DNA of 64,000 nucleotides, from positions 3,950,653-4,014,652 of the forward strand of contig NW_017265134.1 of assembly GCF_001638985.1 (NCBI RefSeq), written 5' to 3'. This DNA comes from Phycomyces blakesleeanus NRRL 1555(-) (Eukaryota; Mucoromycota; Mucoromycetes; Mucorales; Phycomycetaceae). Each line of letters starts with the position of its first letter. Position 1 is the first letter of the stretch. The position numbers and the translations under genes are program-made. The notes under the pieces were generated by a model. The model was not told the DNA's origin. It saw only the letters and a program-made list of their open reading frames with translations, and made no database searches. Positions 22,722 to 34,952 of this stretch are shown here, piece by piece.

Positions 22722-25700
22722 TTATTCATCTCCAATATTAAAATCAAAGCCAAACTGGCGACTCATGCGTGTTATAGGAGTTGTTGGTGATAGAGGACGT
22801 CGCAACTGAACCTTTTGACTATACTGGGTGAGATCATCAGGAGCTGTAGCTACCAGAATAAGAAAAAAAAATCAATCAATCAATCAATCATCTGTTTGTC
22901 TATATAATTGATTATTCTACTTACGTTTGGTTGATCTTGCACTGGTTGTGAAACTTCCGACTCTCTTGATCGTCGGTTTCCCATCTACCTTTGACCGTTC
23001 AACCTTTGCATCAATTACTCTTGATGCCTCACCAGGACGCCGCACAACTTCCTTTCGTGGCTTTTGTACAAGATCAACCTCACGCCTCATGAATGACAGG
23101 TCCGGTACACGAGTCGCACGATTGGTTGAGGTTGTGTTTGTGGATGTGGATGTCGAAGTTAAGGTGGATATGGATGAAGAAGTAGATGCGGTTGCGCCAG
23201 CAGTTGCGGTAGACGATGATGAAGTGACTGAATTAGAGCTTCTTGTCCGAGAAGGTTTGCTCATACTTGAAGTCTTTCTCATCTTTTTAGGATTCGAATA
23301 TGACCATGATGATTTTGATGATTTTGTGTCTGATGTCTGTGAGCTCTAAAAGAAAAAATCAATTAATTATTTTTCATTGGAATTTTCAAAGTACACATGT
23401 TATAATTACTATTACATACATGTACTTCGTGATCATCATCATCATCAATCTTTTCTCGGTACGATCTCACAACATCAGGAAGTGCGTCCGAAAAGCTATA
23501 CAACAAATATGAGTATAGTTCCCAAAAATAAAATAAAAAGAAAAGCATTATTTACCATTTCGCTACGTTCTTTACAAATGTTCGCAATGAGATATCTGCT
23601 GAATCAATAGGACTCTGTGTCTTTGACCCTTCTCTTTCTGCATTTATTTCTACAAGTTCGTCGCGGATAGACGAAGCCACTTCCCAGATTTGGATTCTGT
23701 CCAGGAATATATCTACAAGTTCTTCCGGAAGTGTGCTGTACCGATCCATCGGTTTCCAGTTCGTGATACCGTCGTCATCTTCATTATGTCTCTTTTGTCT
23801 CTTGCCATGTTCATTTGATCGCATTTCTTTTTTTAAGGATAGAATTGTAAGGTAAAGAGTGATTTGTAATTTTGTTCTATGAAAAAATTCAATCAATTAA
23901 ATTAATTAATCAGTGTTGATAGAATTGATTTTTCTTCTTCTTTTGGAAACTTACTCTCTCATTTTCAACAGCTTTAACAAAACTTCTCTTCTAGAACTAT
24001 TGGCATTCATCAATTGTTCTTCTTCCCATACGCTTATGTACCGAGATTCTTCCAAATCAACACAGTCTTGAACATCATTCAATTGGTCCTCGATTTCTCG
24101 ATGATGATTATCTACATCTATCCAACTCTTGGTCCATATACTAAGTAAAGTAATTATGTCCAAAGTCTATAATAATAAATAGATATTAATATTAATATTA
24201 ATATTAATGTTTATATATAAAAGAGATACTTTCCACACAATAGTTTCTAGCAGAACTGACACAAGAAGCCAGATTCTTCATCATTCCAAGGTGAGTCCAC
24301 TATTGGAAATATTACATAAATATGTTAGTTTTGTATTTAATATTTAATATTTATATACCTTTCCGGTGTAAAGAGCTTCTAGGTATAGTTTCTTGACTGT
24401 GATTATAAATTCATCTTCGTCTCTTGGAAGACTAGCAATTGGAGTATCAACCGTTTTCTTGTTTGTATTTGTTGGTTTTGATTTTACTTTTTGTTGTGAT
24501 CTTGCTTCTTCTTCTGCCTTTTTCCTATAAACATAAATATAACAGCCACCAAAACAAATTAATGGATAAATAAATAAATAAATAGATAAATAAATGATTC
24601 TTTTTAAATAATAATCAAATAATGGCAAGTAAAATGCAAATTAATGCAACCAGGTTTACATAACGGCAGCATACCCACTTTTCTTTGTGTGCCTTGAGAA
24701 GCTCCAGCACATTTGGTGATTCATTCAAGACGATCGGCACCAAAGGTGCTTTGGACCGCCTGTAGTGATTGACGACTCTGATGGAATACGGCGCGGTCTC
24801 TAGTAGGGCCGGGATGTCCAGTTGAGTTGTCTCGGGCGGGTGGGTTTTGGGAAACCGTGCGCCGGACTCGAGGCTCTGGAGCTCGTCGGCTCCGACCGGC
24901 TTTGTCAACAGAATCACGTTCATAAACCCGGACGTCAGGGGCTGCAGAAGAGCCTGCGAGTGAGGGTGTGGGCCGGTGCTCCGGGACGCACGCCGGGCCT
25001 GCAGGTCAACAAGGATCACCTGGTGAGAAGCGATCAGAGAATCAATGAGGTCCATAAAGGTTTCCGGAACAGGCTCTTTGGATGTCATGACAAACTCAAC
25101 CCGTTTGGCTGGACTATGGCCCGGACTAAGGCCGCCGGAATCGGACTCGGAATCTGGATTGGACTTGGACTTGGACTTGGACTTGGACTCGGACTCGGAC
25201 TCGTCGTTCTCAAACCACTCTGCCCGAACTTCGGTATTGTGGATCAGGGCAACGGTATGGAACACATTGACTCGAGAAAATAGATCGTTGATAGACGTAG
25301 AGAAGTTGCGTTCTTCCAAGGGCAGTTCTCGAGTCGTACTATTATTAATTATTATTAATATTTGTTAAAATGGAAGTGTAGGTGTAGGTGCAGATGTTTG
25401 GTTTGGTTGTTTTTTTTTCTTTGTTAATTCCAATTATATACATATATCTATATCTATATCTATATCTATGTCTATGTCTATGTCTATATAGTATTAACAA
25501 TATATGAGAGTTGGACGATGCCACTCACCGAAAGAAAGGTTTCAGCCTTACTTGATACTCCTTACGTGCTCCTTGCCTCTCGGACAAAAAGTATGCATCA
25601 TGGCCAAGATAAAACTCACCCTCCCAAAAGGATGTGTTGGCCTTTTGATGTTCTATTTTGATGTGGGTTAGGTATGCTTCGACCGAATGGGCCGGGTTTG

Positions 25701-26923
25701 TGATCATGGTCTCGCTGTTCTTGTTGACAACAGTATCGATTTCAGACGAGCAATAAGAAGAGAATATGGTGGTAAACGAACAGCCGTATTTGGTATGATT
25801 TACGAGTGGAAGGTAATAAGGAATCATGTGTCCGCCAAACAGACTAAGAAATTTGCTTAGGCCATGAGAAATAAGCTTTTGAAAGCTTTTATTCTATTGA
25901 TATTATTTAGTTAATCAGTTAGTTTGTTTGTTGGTTGGTTGGTGTTTTTGATATTGTTGAAAGGAAGTGCAAGATTTATATTTATTTATTTATATACAAT
26001 CCCAAAATGAAAAAAGATTGAGTTATTAACACCTCTTCTTCTTTTTCATTTTATTTAATTTCTTTAATATATATAGATACATGCATTACCTGTTCTGTTT
26101 CATTTGGCTTTTCTAAAGTGTTAATCCAGTTGAAAGATATCTGCCGTTTGATGTACGTCTGTAACAGAGACTTTTGTACATCCTGGGCCATAAAATGAAT
26201 CGACCGTGCTAGATGTTCTATCTTTTGATCGTCTGTGGCGTCTGGGTCTTCAAGGTTGGTGTATCCAACATACCGAAGCATGCTGTCATAGGTATCTGGA
26301 CAATTGGTGATCATGTACACGTGGTTTTTGATATTAACTCCCTCCTGCCCAGGTTTATTGGACCGGAAGCAGACCGCTTTTGACTTTTGGCGGCTCTTGA
26401 TCGTTGACAGGTACGAGTCAGTGCCGGCCCACTGAAACTCTGCCAGGATTTGCATCATCGTTTCTTTGAGAACAGAGTATGATGTGGTTTGACGTTTGTT
26501 GCCAACAAAATTAATGCTACTAGAATTCGTATTCATATTCGTATTCATATTCATATTTGTGTTGGTCATAAAAGAAAAGACACTACTATTAGCACTAGCG
26601 GCAGCAGAAAATGAGGAAAAAGGAAAAGAAGAAGTGGAAGTGGAAGAAACTGGGGATTTGGAATCTTGGCGTAGTCTCTGAGAACACTTTGCTTTAAAGG
26701 CATTGATGTGTTCTGGCGTGAATGAATAAAGAGGATATTTTGCAGCGTCAACAGCTGCAGATTCGGAATTGAAGAAACGGTATCCCCATGTCACTTCCTT
26801 GTCTACACAATCGTAAAAGTACAAGAGGATCTGCAAGGCGATCTGTTTGATTTTCGAAGCATCGATCAAGGGATCACGAGTGTCAATGAGGAATATAACG
26901 CGGGAAGAATTCTCATTTGGCAT
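22722..26923 (-). CDS. sld3: Sld3/Treslin (TICRR)-like replication-initiation protein, copy B
   Basis: Paralogue of the gene at 12218-16461, with the same role expected: origin firing through Cdc45 loading and CDK-dependent Dpb11/TopBP1 binding. Ten exons: 26923-26090, 25893-25529, 25338-24679, 24524-24359, 24299-24237, 24166-23955, 23876-23556, 23495-23420, 23345-22925 and 22849-22722, about 1081 aa. The Treslin-like N-terminal domain starts VIFLIDT, VTWGYRFF. The Sld3-Treslin domain covers about 625-899 (LYLEALY, IWTKSW, TKLQITLYL, LVDIFLDRIQIWE, RSYREKI). After a Ser/Thr-rich linker comes MRREVDLVQK (about 985-994), like the conserved RREVDL box of fungal Sld3. Near the end is PLSPTTP, with SP at 1060 and TP at 1063, plausible CDK sites. 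Exon 3 carries a (Lys-Ser)n tract from a hexamer repeat. The exon 5 donor is weak (TGT|GTGG) but keeps frame. This copy looks like the canonical one. Confidence 0.82.
25145..25204 (-). repeat. In-frame hexamer expansion in Sld3 copy B exon 3
   Basis: GGACTT/GGACTC repeats on the plus strand encode alternating Ser-Lys and Ser-Glu on the minus strand. Copy A has no such tract at the aligned position between its FEED and LEFTVTS segments. Length variation would change the protein without breaking frame. Confidence 0.85.
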
Positions 26924-27618
26924 AGCACAAATATGAAAGAAATAATGAAAAGGAACAGAAGAGATATATAGATATATAGGTAGGTAGGTAGGTAGGTAGG
27001 TAGGTAGATGTATCTTTATATGTATATATAAGAAAAATAAATAAATAAATAAATAATTTGATAATGAAAATACAGTTTTATAAAATTAATATAAATTATA
27101 TATACATGTAAAATAAAAATGGTTAAGCTTTATATATATATATATAGTTTTATACATATTTTGTAGTGATTTGTGGTTAAAAGTTACAAGTGTTGGTCTC
27201 TAAAGCCACGTCACACTTTTTTTTCTCTTGCGATTATTAATTAGCTAATTAATTAATTTTTGTTTTCTTTAAAAAAAAACATATTTCAAATATACTTCTT
27301 TAAACGCATTTATTAGTACATACTCAAGTCACCAAGAAGTATATATATATAGAATAAGAATAAATAAGTTTTTTTTTGTAATTTTTTTTTATTGAATTTA
27401 TATTTGAAACAGATACATAACACCTAAACTAGGCTAGTTAATACAGATCATTTAATAATAATAAGATTGATTATTATAAATGTAAAGGTCAAAACCACAA
27501 GTATGTTTTGTACAATTTTGATGATAGTTACTAAATATCTTTGTCTCTTATACACACACCTTATGGAGGGATTATATTTTTATGTTAAAAAAAAAAGAAA
27601 TACAAATACTGATCATAT
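26924..27618. other. Upstream region of Sld3 copy B and 3-prime side of the lyase gene
   Basis: Contains a (GGTA)n tract (about 26978-27006), (AAAT)n, (TA)n and the promoter block conserved with copy A. No coding frame. Confidence 0.6.
27152..27348 (-). promoter_or_regulatory. Upstream block of Sld3 copy B conserved with copy A
   Basis: Carries TTTTGTAGT, TAAAGCCACGTCAC with a T-run (27201-27222), CTTCTTTAAA (27296-27305) and CAAGTCACCAAGAAGTAT (27325-27342), in the same order as at 16772-16955. It lies roughly 230-430 bp before the start codon. Function is inferred from conservation only. Confidence 0.5.
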
Positions 27619-29209
27619 CTATTGATCAGTGTTTACATAACACCACAAAGGATGAATTGCATTTTTGGGGCCACTGATGTTCTCACTGAACTGACAAGAC
27701 TTTGCGGTCTCAACAAAGTTATGGTAGGCTCCATAGGTATCTCCACAGACATTCGACGCGATCTGCATTACTCGTACAGCATCTGTGAGGTCCGTGGTCT
27801 TTGCATTGTCGGCCGCTGTGGTCGTGCTGTCTCCAAAGCCGGCGATGTAATTGATGGCCAGTTCAATCAAGCGGTTGTTCTGAGGATAGAAATCTAGTCC
27901 GATTGACCGGCCTGCCTGGGCCAAGAACAAGATGGCCTTGATGTTGAAAACCAGATAATGGAAAGGCAGGGCTCGGTTGCTCTCCAAGGGCTGGTCTCCA
28001 CTACTGGCATTAATCTGCTTTGGCACGATTGACTTGAAAAACGTCTCGAGCGTTCGTTTGGCTTTACAATGTCCTCGGTCCAGAAGAATCTGGATGGCGA
28101 CGACCTGGGCAATGTACCAGCTGTGGTGGTTGTTCTTGGATGTCGTGGCTCCGTGTGCTACCGGGCTGGTCTTCATCCAGGTTAGATAAACGGAAAACCA
28201 TCGATTGACGGATTCTTCAATTGGTTTATATCCCGAGTAATCATCTAGTGAAGGGAGTACATTCGCTACTCTAGCAAGACTATAATATATATATATTGTT
28301 TTTATTTATTGTGTTACAAGTATTAGATATCAAAATATATATATTGTTTGTTTTGACCAATAAAGAGTAGAAATTTACTCCACATGTACCTGCGAGTGCT
28401 TATCAGACCAGTGTAACGACCGATGCGAGTCTTATTCGATGATCCTCGGACAACCTGTCCATAATTTACGTTAGGATTCATACGAGTGTTTGGATTTACA
28501 AAGAATTCGTTCAGGAGAAAAACAGCATGTTGTGCATAGGATTCATCACCAAACACACGATAACCAAGGCACAGGTGAGCCAAGTTCTCTGCAAATGCTT
28601 CCAATTGAGACTGATCTTGAACCAGCTTTGTGTCTTCCAAAAAGATAATATAGAAAGTATGACAATGTGTTGGAGTATAGCATCTCTCTCTTTCTTTTTT
28701 CTTTTTTCTTTTATTGAGCTCCTTCTCCTTCTTCTCACCCCCCAATCAATCTATTTAATCTCACCTGGATTTCTTTTCCCGTCTTTACGCACATAATCTA
28801 CTTGAGTGTGTGTAGTACCATCAGAAAGTGTTGTGGTCTTTTCTACCTGTGTTTATGGATTGAATTTTAAGTGTGAGCTGTTGATACAATTGAACCACGA
28901 AAAAAAGAAACTTACAGGCCACCAATATCTATATGTATATACAAATATATTAATAAAAGAAAGAAAAGAAAAGAAAATTTTGCTTGGTAATAATACTTAC
29001 GGAGCATAGCTTAGAAAGTCATGAGGATCATTACTGGCTGCAATGTGAGGCGCAACCTTGTCCTTGACAATGTTGAATGGGCCAGACTTTAGAGAGTTTC
29101 TAGCCAGTCTGCGAAGACAATCGTGGGCTTCCTTTGTTTCGATTGAAGACTGGAATGGCCTGACTTTGTTGAGGTCAATCCATTCAATTTCAGGTTTCTT
29201 GGGTCCCAT
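27619..29209 (-). CDS. Alginate-lyase-domain protein (polysaccharide lyase-like)
   Basis: The family cleaves uronic-acid polysaccharides by beta-elimination or binds them. In fungi the substrate is unproven. Exons: from 29209 (5-prime end uncertain) to 29001, a 13-nt micro-exon 28928-28916, then 28846-28765, 28633-28390 and 28279-27619. The spliced protein shows the family signature in order: DPHDFLSYAPYWWP (the YWWP comes from the micro-exon), DYVRKDGKRNPD, NPNTRMNPNVNYGQ, the GLISTR arginine segment, NNHHSWY with the catalytic-type Asn/His, and a Tyr-containing HYLVFNIKAILFLAQAG helix. I start at Met 29209. The frame is open further upstream to a likely acceptor near 29264, so a 5-prime exon, perhaps a signal peptide, may exist that I could not find. 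It is the neighbour of the sex locus on the tptA side. Confidence 0.8.
28916..28928 (-). other. 13-nt micro-exon of the lyase gene
   Basis: Flanked by a TATAG acceptor and GTAAGTTT donor. It completes CC|A-TAT-TGG-TGG-CCT, giving the conserved Tyr-Trp-Trp-Pro motif. Without it the flanking exons are out of phase. Confidence 0.75.
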
Positions 29210-29272
29210 TAGGTTATGCTTGATTGAGAATAAACGTTTCAACTCGGTGACTGGTGGGGGCCGCTTCTTCAA

Positions 29273-30238
29273 AAAAAAAACATAATGACAACCTTTGTTA
29301 CCAGAATATATATATATATATATAATAGGGTATTCAAACCGGCCAATCTATAGACCCGAAAGTCGTGGATTTATTATTTTAATCTTAATTATTATTATTC
29401 TTACAAGGTTATTTGAGTATAGGTTATGTTTGTTTTCTCTATCGTCATGTACGTTATGTGCATGATTATAACTATAATGATGATAATCGGCAGGACAGTA
29501 AAAACAATAATAGAGAACATCAATAGCAATTATGCAAGCACATACACATCTTTACCTCAATTTATTTATATAAAAGATGAATGAATGTTCTAAAGTAATG
29601 CAACTTCTTTAGAGTATAGGCAAATGTTAAAACACTGACAAACTTGATTACTTTGAAGGAATTCTCTATATTTGTCCAATCATATTATGTTTTGGAAACT
29701 TTATTTTTATTTTACAGGTTTCTAGGGAGGGAAAATTGGAATGAAATGGAAATAAAATAGGTTGTGAATTGACAGGATGTAGATTGAAATTACACAAATT
29801 TTATATACACTAGAGTATCAGATGTATATCTATATAAAATAAAAGAGAGATATGAATTGTTCAAGATAAAGATGTTATACAAAAAAAAAACACAGACGCA
29901 CACACAGACACAGAGAGAGAGAATGTGGGTCACTCGATTGTTATCTCTAGTCTTGTCCCCATTTCTTTTTTCCTTTTAAATAATATTAATAATTAATAAT
30001 AAGAAAATAAACTGTATATATTATTTCTACATATATAAAAGAAAAAAGAACCAGCAAAAATAATAAACGAAAGAAAGAAAAAAAAAGGGAGGAAATGTCT
30101 ACTGAACAAAGCTATCAAAAAAAAAGTAAAGAAGTAAAAAGGTAAAAAGAAGATGAAGAAGAAGAAGAACAACAACTATAATAAAAAAAAATAATGAAAC
30201 GAAGAGAGAAGAAAAAAGAAATGGACTATATAAATAAA
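29273..30238. other. Spacer between lyase and tptA
   Basis: AT-rich with (TA)n near 29308 and A/G-rich low-complexity DNA near 30020-30220. An unassigned first exon of the lyase gene could lie near 29270-29450. Nothing else seen. Confidence 0.5.
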
Positions 30239-31765
30239 TTACAGAATTTTTTCATCTCTGGTGGTCTGGGGTATCAGAGTAGAGGCCCATTTCTTGGCTT
30301 GGTTTACTGGCAAGGTAAAGCCCTCCATCCGGTGCCTTGGTAGGTCTTCGAGTGGGATCTCCTCTGTCGGCAGCCCATCGAGCGACTTTTCTCGGATCTT
30401 GGTCTCTCCACGATCAACGTCTCTTTTGGCCTTTTGATACATCCACAAACCAATAAAAGTCATCATGATCCCAAGCGACTGGGTAATCGTGACCTGCTGT
30501 CCGAACCAAACGATACTCATCACAATAACAAAGATCCGCTTCAACAGAGAGAAAATCGAGTAAGTGACGGGCGAGGTCATGCTGAGCGTAGTGAATGCAA
30601 ACCAGTTCTGTCCAAAGTTCATCGTTCCGTTGAGAAACAGAGAGACCACAAGCTGGGTCTTGGTGAGCGACCCTTCGTTGCCGACCGAAAAGGCCATCAG
30701 ACTCGAGCCGTCAGAGTACAGCCAGAGTGGTATCATCAACACACATGAAATAAAGGACGAGTAGAACAGCACGTTGATCTTGTCGAGTTTGTTTGGGTTC
30801 CGGTCTCCCATCTTGGCTTCCTTGAACAACAACTTCTTGCTAAATATATTCTGGGTCACAAACACAAAGCACGATCCAAGTGCGCACGACAAACCAACCA
30901 CGCTGTTAGAGTATGTGAAAGAACATGCCAGGATGACGCCAAAGGTGAGGGGTAAGAGCGAGATGTAGACATTTGGTGTGTAGTGGACCTGGAAAATGAA
31001 GCGATAAAAGAGGACTGTGAAGAGGGGCGCAAGGGCCTTGATGGTGTGTACCAGACTGACGGGTACTCGGCTGATCGCGATACTTGAGAATACATGGCCA
31101 ACGATCAAAAAGACAGCCAAGGGGGTGATGGTCCTGACGATCTCTTGGGTGGGTGATCGGATGTGGGTTGTGCTGGCGAGGTTGGCCACCAAGAAACACC
31201 ACATGGCAACCAGGGCAAATTGGATAAAGGTGAGGGTTACGGGGTACTTGAAGGATGTAAGGATTTGCTTGCCAATGTTATTCGTCAGAGAGGATGATAT
31301 GTACCACATGCAGATGTTGATGATAAACTTGAAATTGTCTGAGAGGGCGAAATGTTTTGATCCCGGAAGGGATTGCCAGAAGGTCTGGAGAGGACTGATA
31401 TCGTAGGTGTCCACATGGCGAGTGGAGAGGTCGTCTGTGTTGCTGTCATGGCCGCCAAACATGGAGAAATGAGGACGGATAGACGGGGGTTGTTGTGCTG
31501 CCTCGCTTTGCTTGGGTAGGTTTATACGATGGGTTCGTGTGGATGAGGTGCGTTTGGACCCAGGGCTGGGAATCGAGCGGCCAGAAATTGAATGGGAGTG
31601 GGTAGCACGGCTTGCCCAAGAGATGGATGAAGGAAGGCTGGAGAGATCACCAAGCGATATGTGACGAGAAAGAGCTGGAGACTGTTCTTGAGATGAGTAT
31701 TGACCCGATGAAAGAAGGGAAGAATCGCGAGAGATGAAGGACACTCCTGGCATACGGCTTATCAT
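30239..31765 (-). CDS. tptA: Triose-phosphate-transporter-family protein (sex-locus flank)
   Basis: A nucleotide-sugar/triose-phosphate translocator-family membrane protein, similar in plan to yeast Sly41, probably in Golgi or ER membranes. The single exon encodes 508 aa. Residues 1-140 are Ser-rich and hydrophilic (cytosolic). From about 143 to 465 there are roughly ten hydrophobic helices, with the family landmarks HTIKALAPLFTVLFYR in the middle, FSKKLLF after a helix pair, and SPVTYS followed by LLKR near the end. The tail is hydrophilic. The start at 31765 has an in-frame alternative Met four codons later. In Mucorales the gene bounding one side of the sex locus is tptA. The divergent HMG gene and the helicase that follow support this identity. 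No function in mating is shown by sequence. Confidence 0.88.
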   Translation of the reverse strand: MISRMPGVSFISRDSSLLSSGQYSSQEQSPALSRHISLGDLSSLPSSISWASRATHSHSISGRSIPSPGSKRTSSTRTHRINLPKQSEAAQQPPSIRPHFSMFGGHDSNTDDLSTRHVDTYDISPLQTFWQSLPGSKHFALSDNFKFIINICMWYISSSLTNNIGKQILTSFKYPVTLTFIQFALVAMWCFLVANLASTTHIRSPTQEIVRTITPLAVFLIVGHVFSSIAISRVPVSLVHTIKALAPLFTVLFYRFIFQVHYTPNVYISLLPLTFGVILACSFTYSNSVVGLSCALGSCFVFVTQNIFSKKLLFKEAKMGDRNPNKLDKINVLFYSSFISCVLMIPLWLYSDGSSLMAFSVGNEGSLTKTQLVVSLFLNGTMNFGQNWFAFTTLSMTSPVTYSIFSLLKRIFVIVMSIVWFGQQVTITQSLGIMMTFIGLWMYQKAKRDVDRGETKIREKSLDGLPTEEIPLEDLPRHRMEGFTLPVNQAKKWASTLIPQTTRDEKIL

Positions 31766-34700
31766 CTGCCTGAAGAGGGGCGGCGGTAGGTGGGGGGGGA
31801 CTATACAATTTATATATATATATTATTTTATTTCAAAAATAAAATAAAATAAAATAAAAATAAAAATGACGGATAAGAATTCACATTAACACAAAATCAC
31901 CGTCCCTCTCCCCCCCCTTTTTTTTTCTCTCTTTCTTTTTCTGTATTTCTTTCTCAACACAAATCTACCACATAAAAAAAATAAAATAAAAAAAATAAAA
32001 GAAAATCCCCTTTTCCTCTTTTTTGGCCTATTTGATTTTCTTACTCCGCCTTCACTCCGTTTAACATTGAATTTACTGAGAAAAAAAAAGAAGGGGATAT
32101 GTTTACCCTCAAAATCATATCCTACATACCAACTCACAACAGATTTAATCTTGAACTTTCGATCATATAAAATTCATTATTAAATCTATCTATCTATTCA
32201 GCTATTCTTGAAGTACTCTTAATTCCAAGGCCATTGGATTACGGTGTCTTCTTTTTCTCTATAGAGATATTGATCTTAAAATACGATATTCTAATATCTA
32301 TATATATAACCATTATATATGCATCACTCATTTGGTATAGATAAAAGTCTAAAACTGTTTTCAGCTTTGACATATAAGAGAAATTTTTATACTTTAACAA
32401 GACACGGCCAAAATATCAAGCTATTAAGTCAAGTAAAATATACCTTGAAGACAGTTGAAGTAATTTACAATATAATTTAGATATACCATAACGTGAACGA
32501 AAGTATTTCAATATGTTAAAAAGTTTTTAATAGAAAATATCGATTTTCTTTATGCATTTGTTGATCGGTCAAAAATATAAAGTAAAACTGCATATACTAA
32601 GCCAGGATTGGCTACTTAGCATATAGCAATAAATGGCCAATGTCCGAGTTAACAATAATTAGCTTGTCAATATTTCAAGATTCAACATAAAATAGAAAGA
32701 TTTATGAGGCTCAACAAAATTGTGTTAGTAACTTAATATACATAATATGAATTTTGTAAAAAAAAGCTTTTATTTAAATTTGTCCTTTTCTCTTGTCAAA
32801 TATTGAAAGATGAATGAATGTTAGAAAAGGTTGTAATAACAAAATTCCAAAATTTAGCTAATTTAGATTCAAAACATTTCGATCTGGATGGATGGCGAGT
32901 AAGTATACACTTAAGTTTCTTTAGTGTATAATGTATATGTTTTATATTCTACCTATTATTATGACCATTAAGTATAATAGGACCACTTACACCAGCAAAT
33001 GTACGGATATAACATTTCCCAACATTACCATATTACATTAGTATCTAAAAGATAAAGATCAATATCTAACTAAACTAGACTTTAACTTTAAAACAATGTG
33101 AAGCAATCATCTTAAGTTTTTCATAATAGGGAGAGGAAAATACATATCATCTGCTATGATACTCTACATGCTTCCTATAAACACTAAAATATTACTTTTA
33201 ACATTTGGTACCACACTTTTAGAATTTTCAAAATATAACACTTAATAAATTATATCAAAAAGTTCGAACCTTGGAATTTAATTTTTACTGTGTAAGATTG
33301 TACTTTATCACCATCGGAATAGCCACTTATTTTCTATAGTGTATAGTACAAAGTATCTATCAGCTATATTCTTTAAAACCAAATTGTACATTAAACCCAG
33401 GGAAGGTCGAATGAGAATTTCCACTTTGAAAAGATTGATTTAAAAACTCAACAAAAACATCATGTGTAAATCCCACTCATTCCCTTCATCAAAAATCGTT
33501 TTAATTGAATAATTCTAAATGTATCACTTTAAACCTTTAAATACCTCACTAAAGTACTATATATGCTTTAAAAGATAGAGATTATTCACATACATTTTTT
33601 AACTATTAGTTTTCCAATTCGATCCCTTCACATTATATTGTCAATTCAAGGGTTTTAATAACCAATTTTTAACTTAATAGCACATCTATTGTCTCTAAAT
33701 CGTTCAGAATTTATAAAAGCTACCGTATAATATTATATATTCCCTTATAATCACCCGATTTATATTTTTGGCTAACTTAAAAAAGATATTCCTATTTTTC
33801 AAATATTCAGTTATAGATATAATCCATTTAAACTTGTAGCTATATGTGCTTCTATACATATATAATTTGATTTTATATGTATTATATATTAAAGCCAAAA
33901 TTTTCACTATTATTATACGCTTGTTATATTTTTTGGACTTAAAAACGTAAGAAAAATATATGCTTTAAACATAGACCAATGTACTTCTATAGAAGGTTTG
34001 AATATAATGTGAAATTAAGGATACCCACCTGTCAGATAGTTCCAATGTATTAAAGTATTATTACATTAGTAAAAGCTATATCTTCCAACGTGTTTTCCTA
34101 TACGGTGTTTATCTGTAAGATCTTACGTAAATATCTTCTCATCCTTTAATAGATTGGAATAAAAATACATTTTCTGCATGAAAAATTTGAGAGAAAAAGA
34201 AATTTCATATATATAGATTAATTAATACCCTTATTCTAATATATTTATTGAAAACACAAAAAGGCTAGGAGCTAGTATTTCTTTGTAAGAAGTAGTTAAA
34301 AAAGTTTCGTGTTTTTATAACATAGTTCTTGTTTATTATTTTCTATTATTATACTCGCTTCATGAAAATCAAAGAAGACTCCCTCTATAGCCCAAACCAC
34401 AAAAACAAAGCATTTGTATTGTACAGCAGTATTAAATAAAGAAATTTATATTGACTCGTTTTTGCTTAATCGAAACACGCTGTCGATTTCTCAAGATTTG
34501 ATATAAGCTAATGTATGCCTAGCTATCATTTCGTTCTTCTGTGTCATGTTATACCTGATACCTAAAAAGGTAACTAATTGGGTGCTTAATTGTACAAACC
34601 TAATAATCAAGGCATATGTGTTGTATCTCTTAGTATATCTCAATGTATTTACATTTCTATAAGATTATGATATATGTATAATACATTTTCTCCGTTTATT

Positions 34701-34952
34701 TTTCTTATAACTATTAATCCAAGAATGAAATAATGTTAACTGACTGAATGAGTTTTCAGAAAGAAACAAGTTTAGACCATTGTCGCACCAAAAGAAGCTC
34801 TTATTTTGGTATTTTACATATATAAAGTTTAAATTCGTTTTCATTGTTTGGCCTCGTTATATAACGAAGATCCCCGTCAAGGCATCTTCGATTTGTTTGA
34901 AGTCCCTTTTACACTTAAACATCATAACTTGGATTAGCTACTTCATACTTCA
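31766..34952. other. Gene-free AT-rich DNA inside the sex locus
   Basis: 3.2 kb between the divergent tptA and HMG genes. It holds no frame longer than 67 codons and few repeats apart from AAAAT/CT tracts at 31800-32000. In the known loci this interval is part of the allele-specific (plus or minus) region, so it may be hemizygous between mating types. It should contain the promoters of both flanking genes. Confidence 0.6.
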
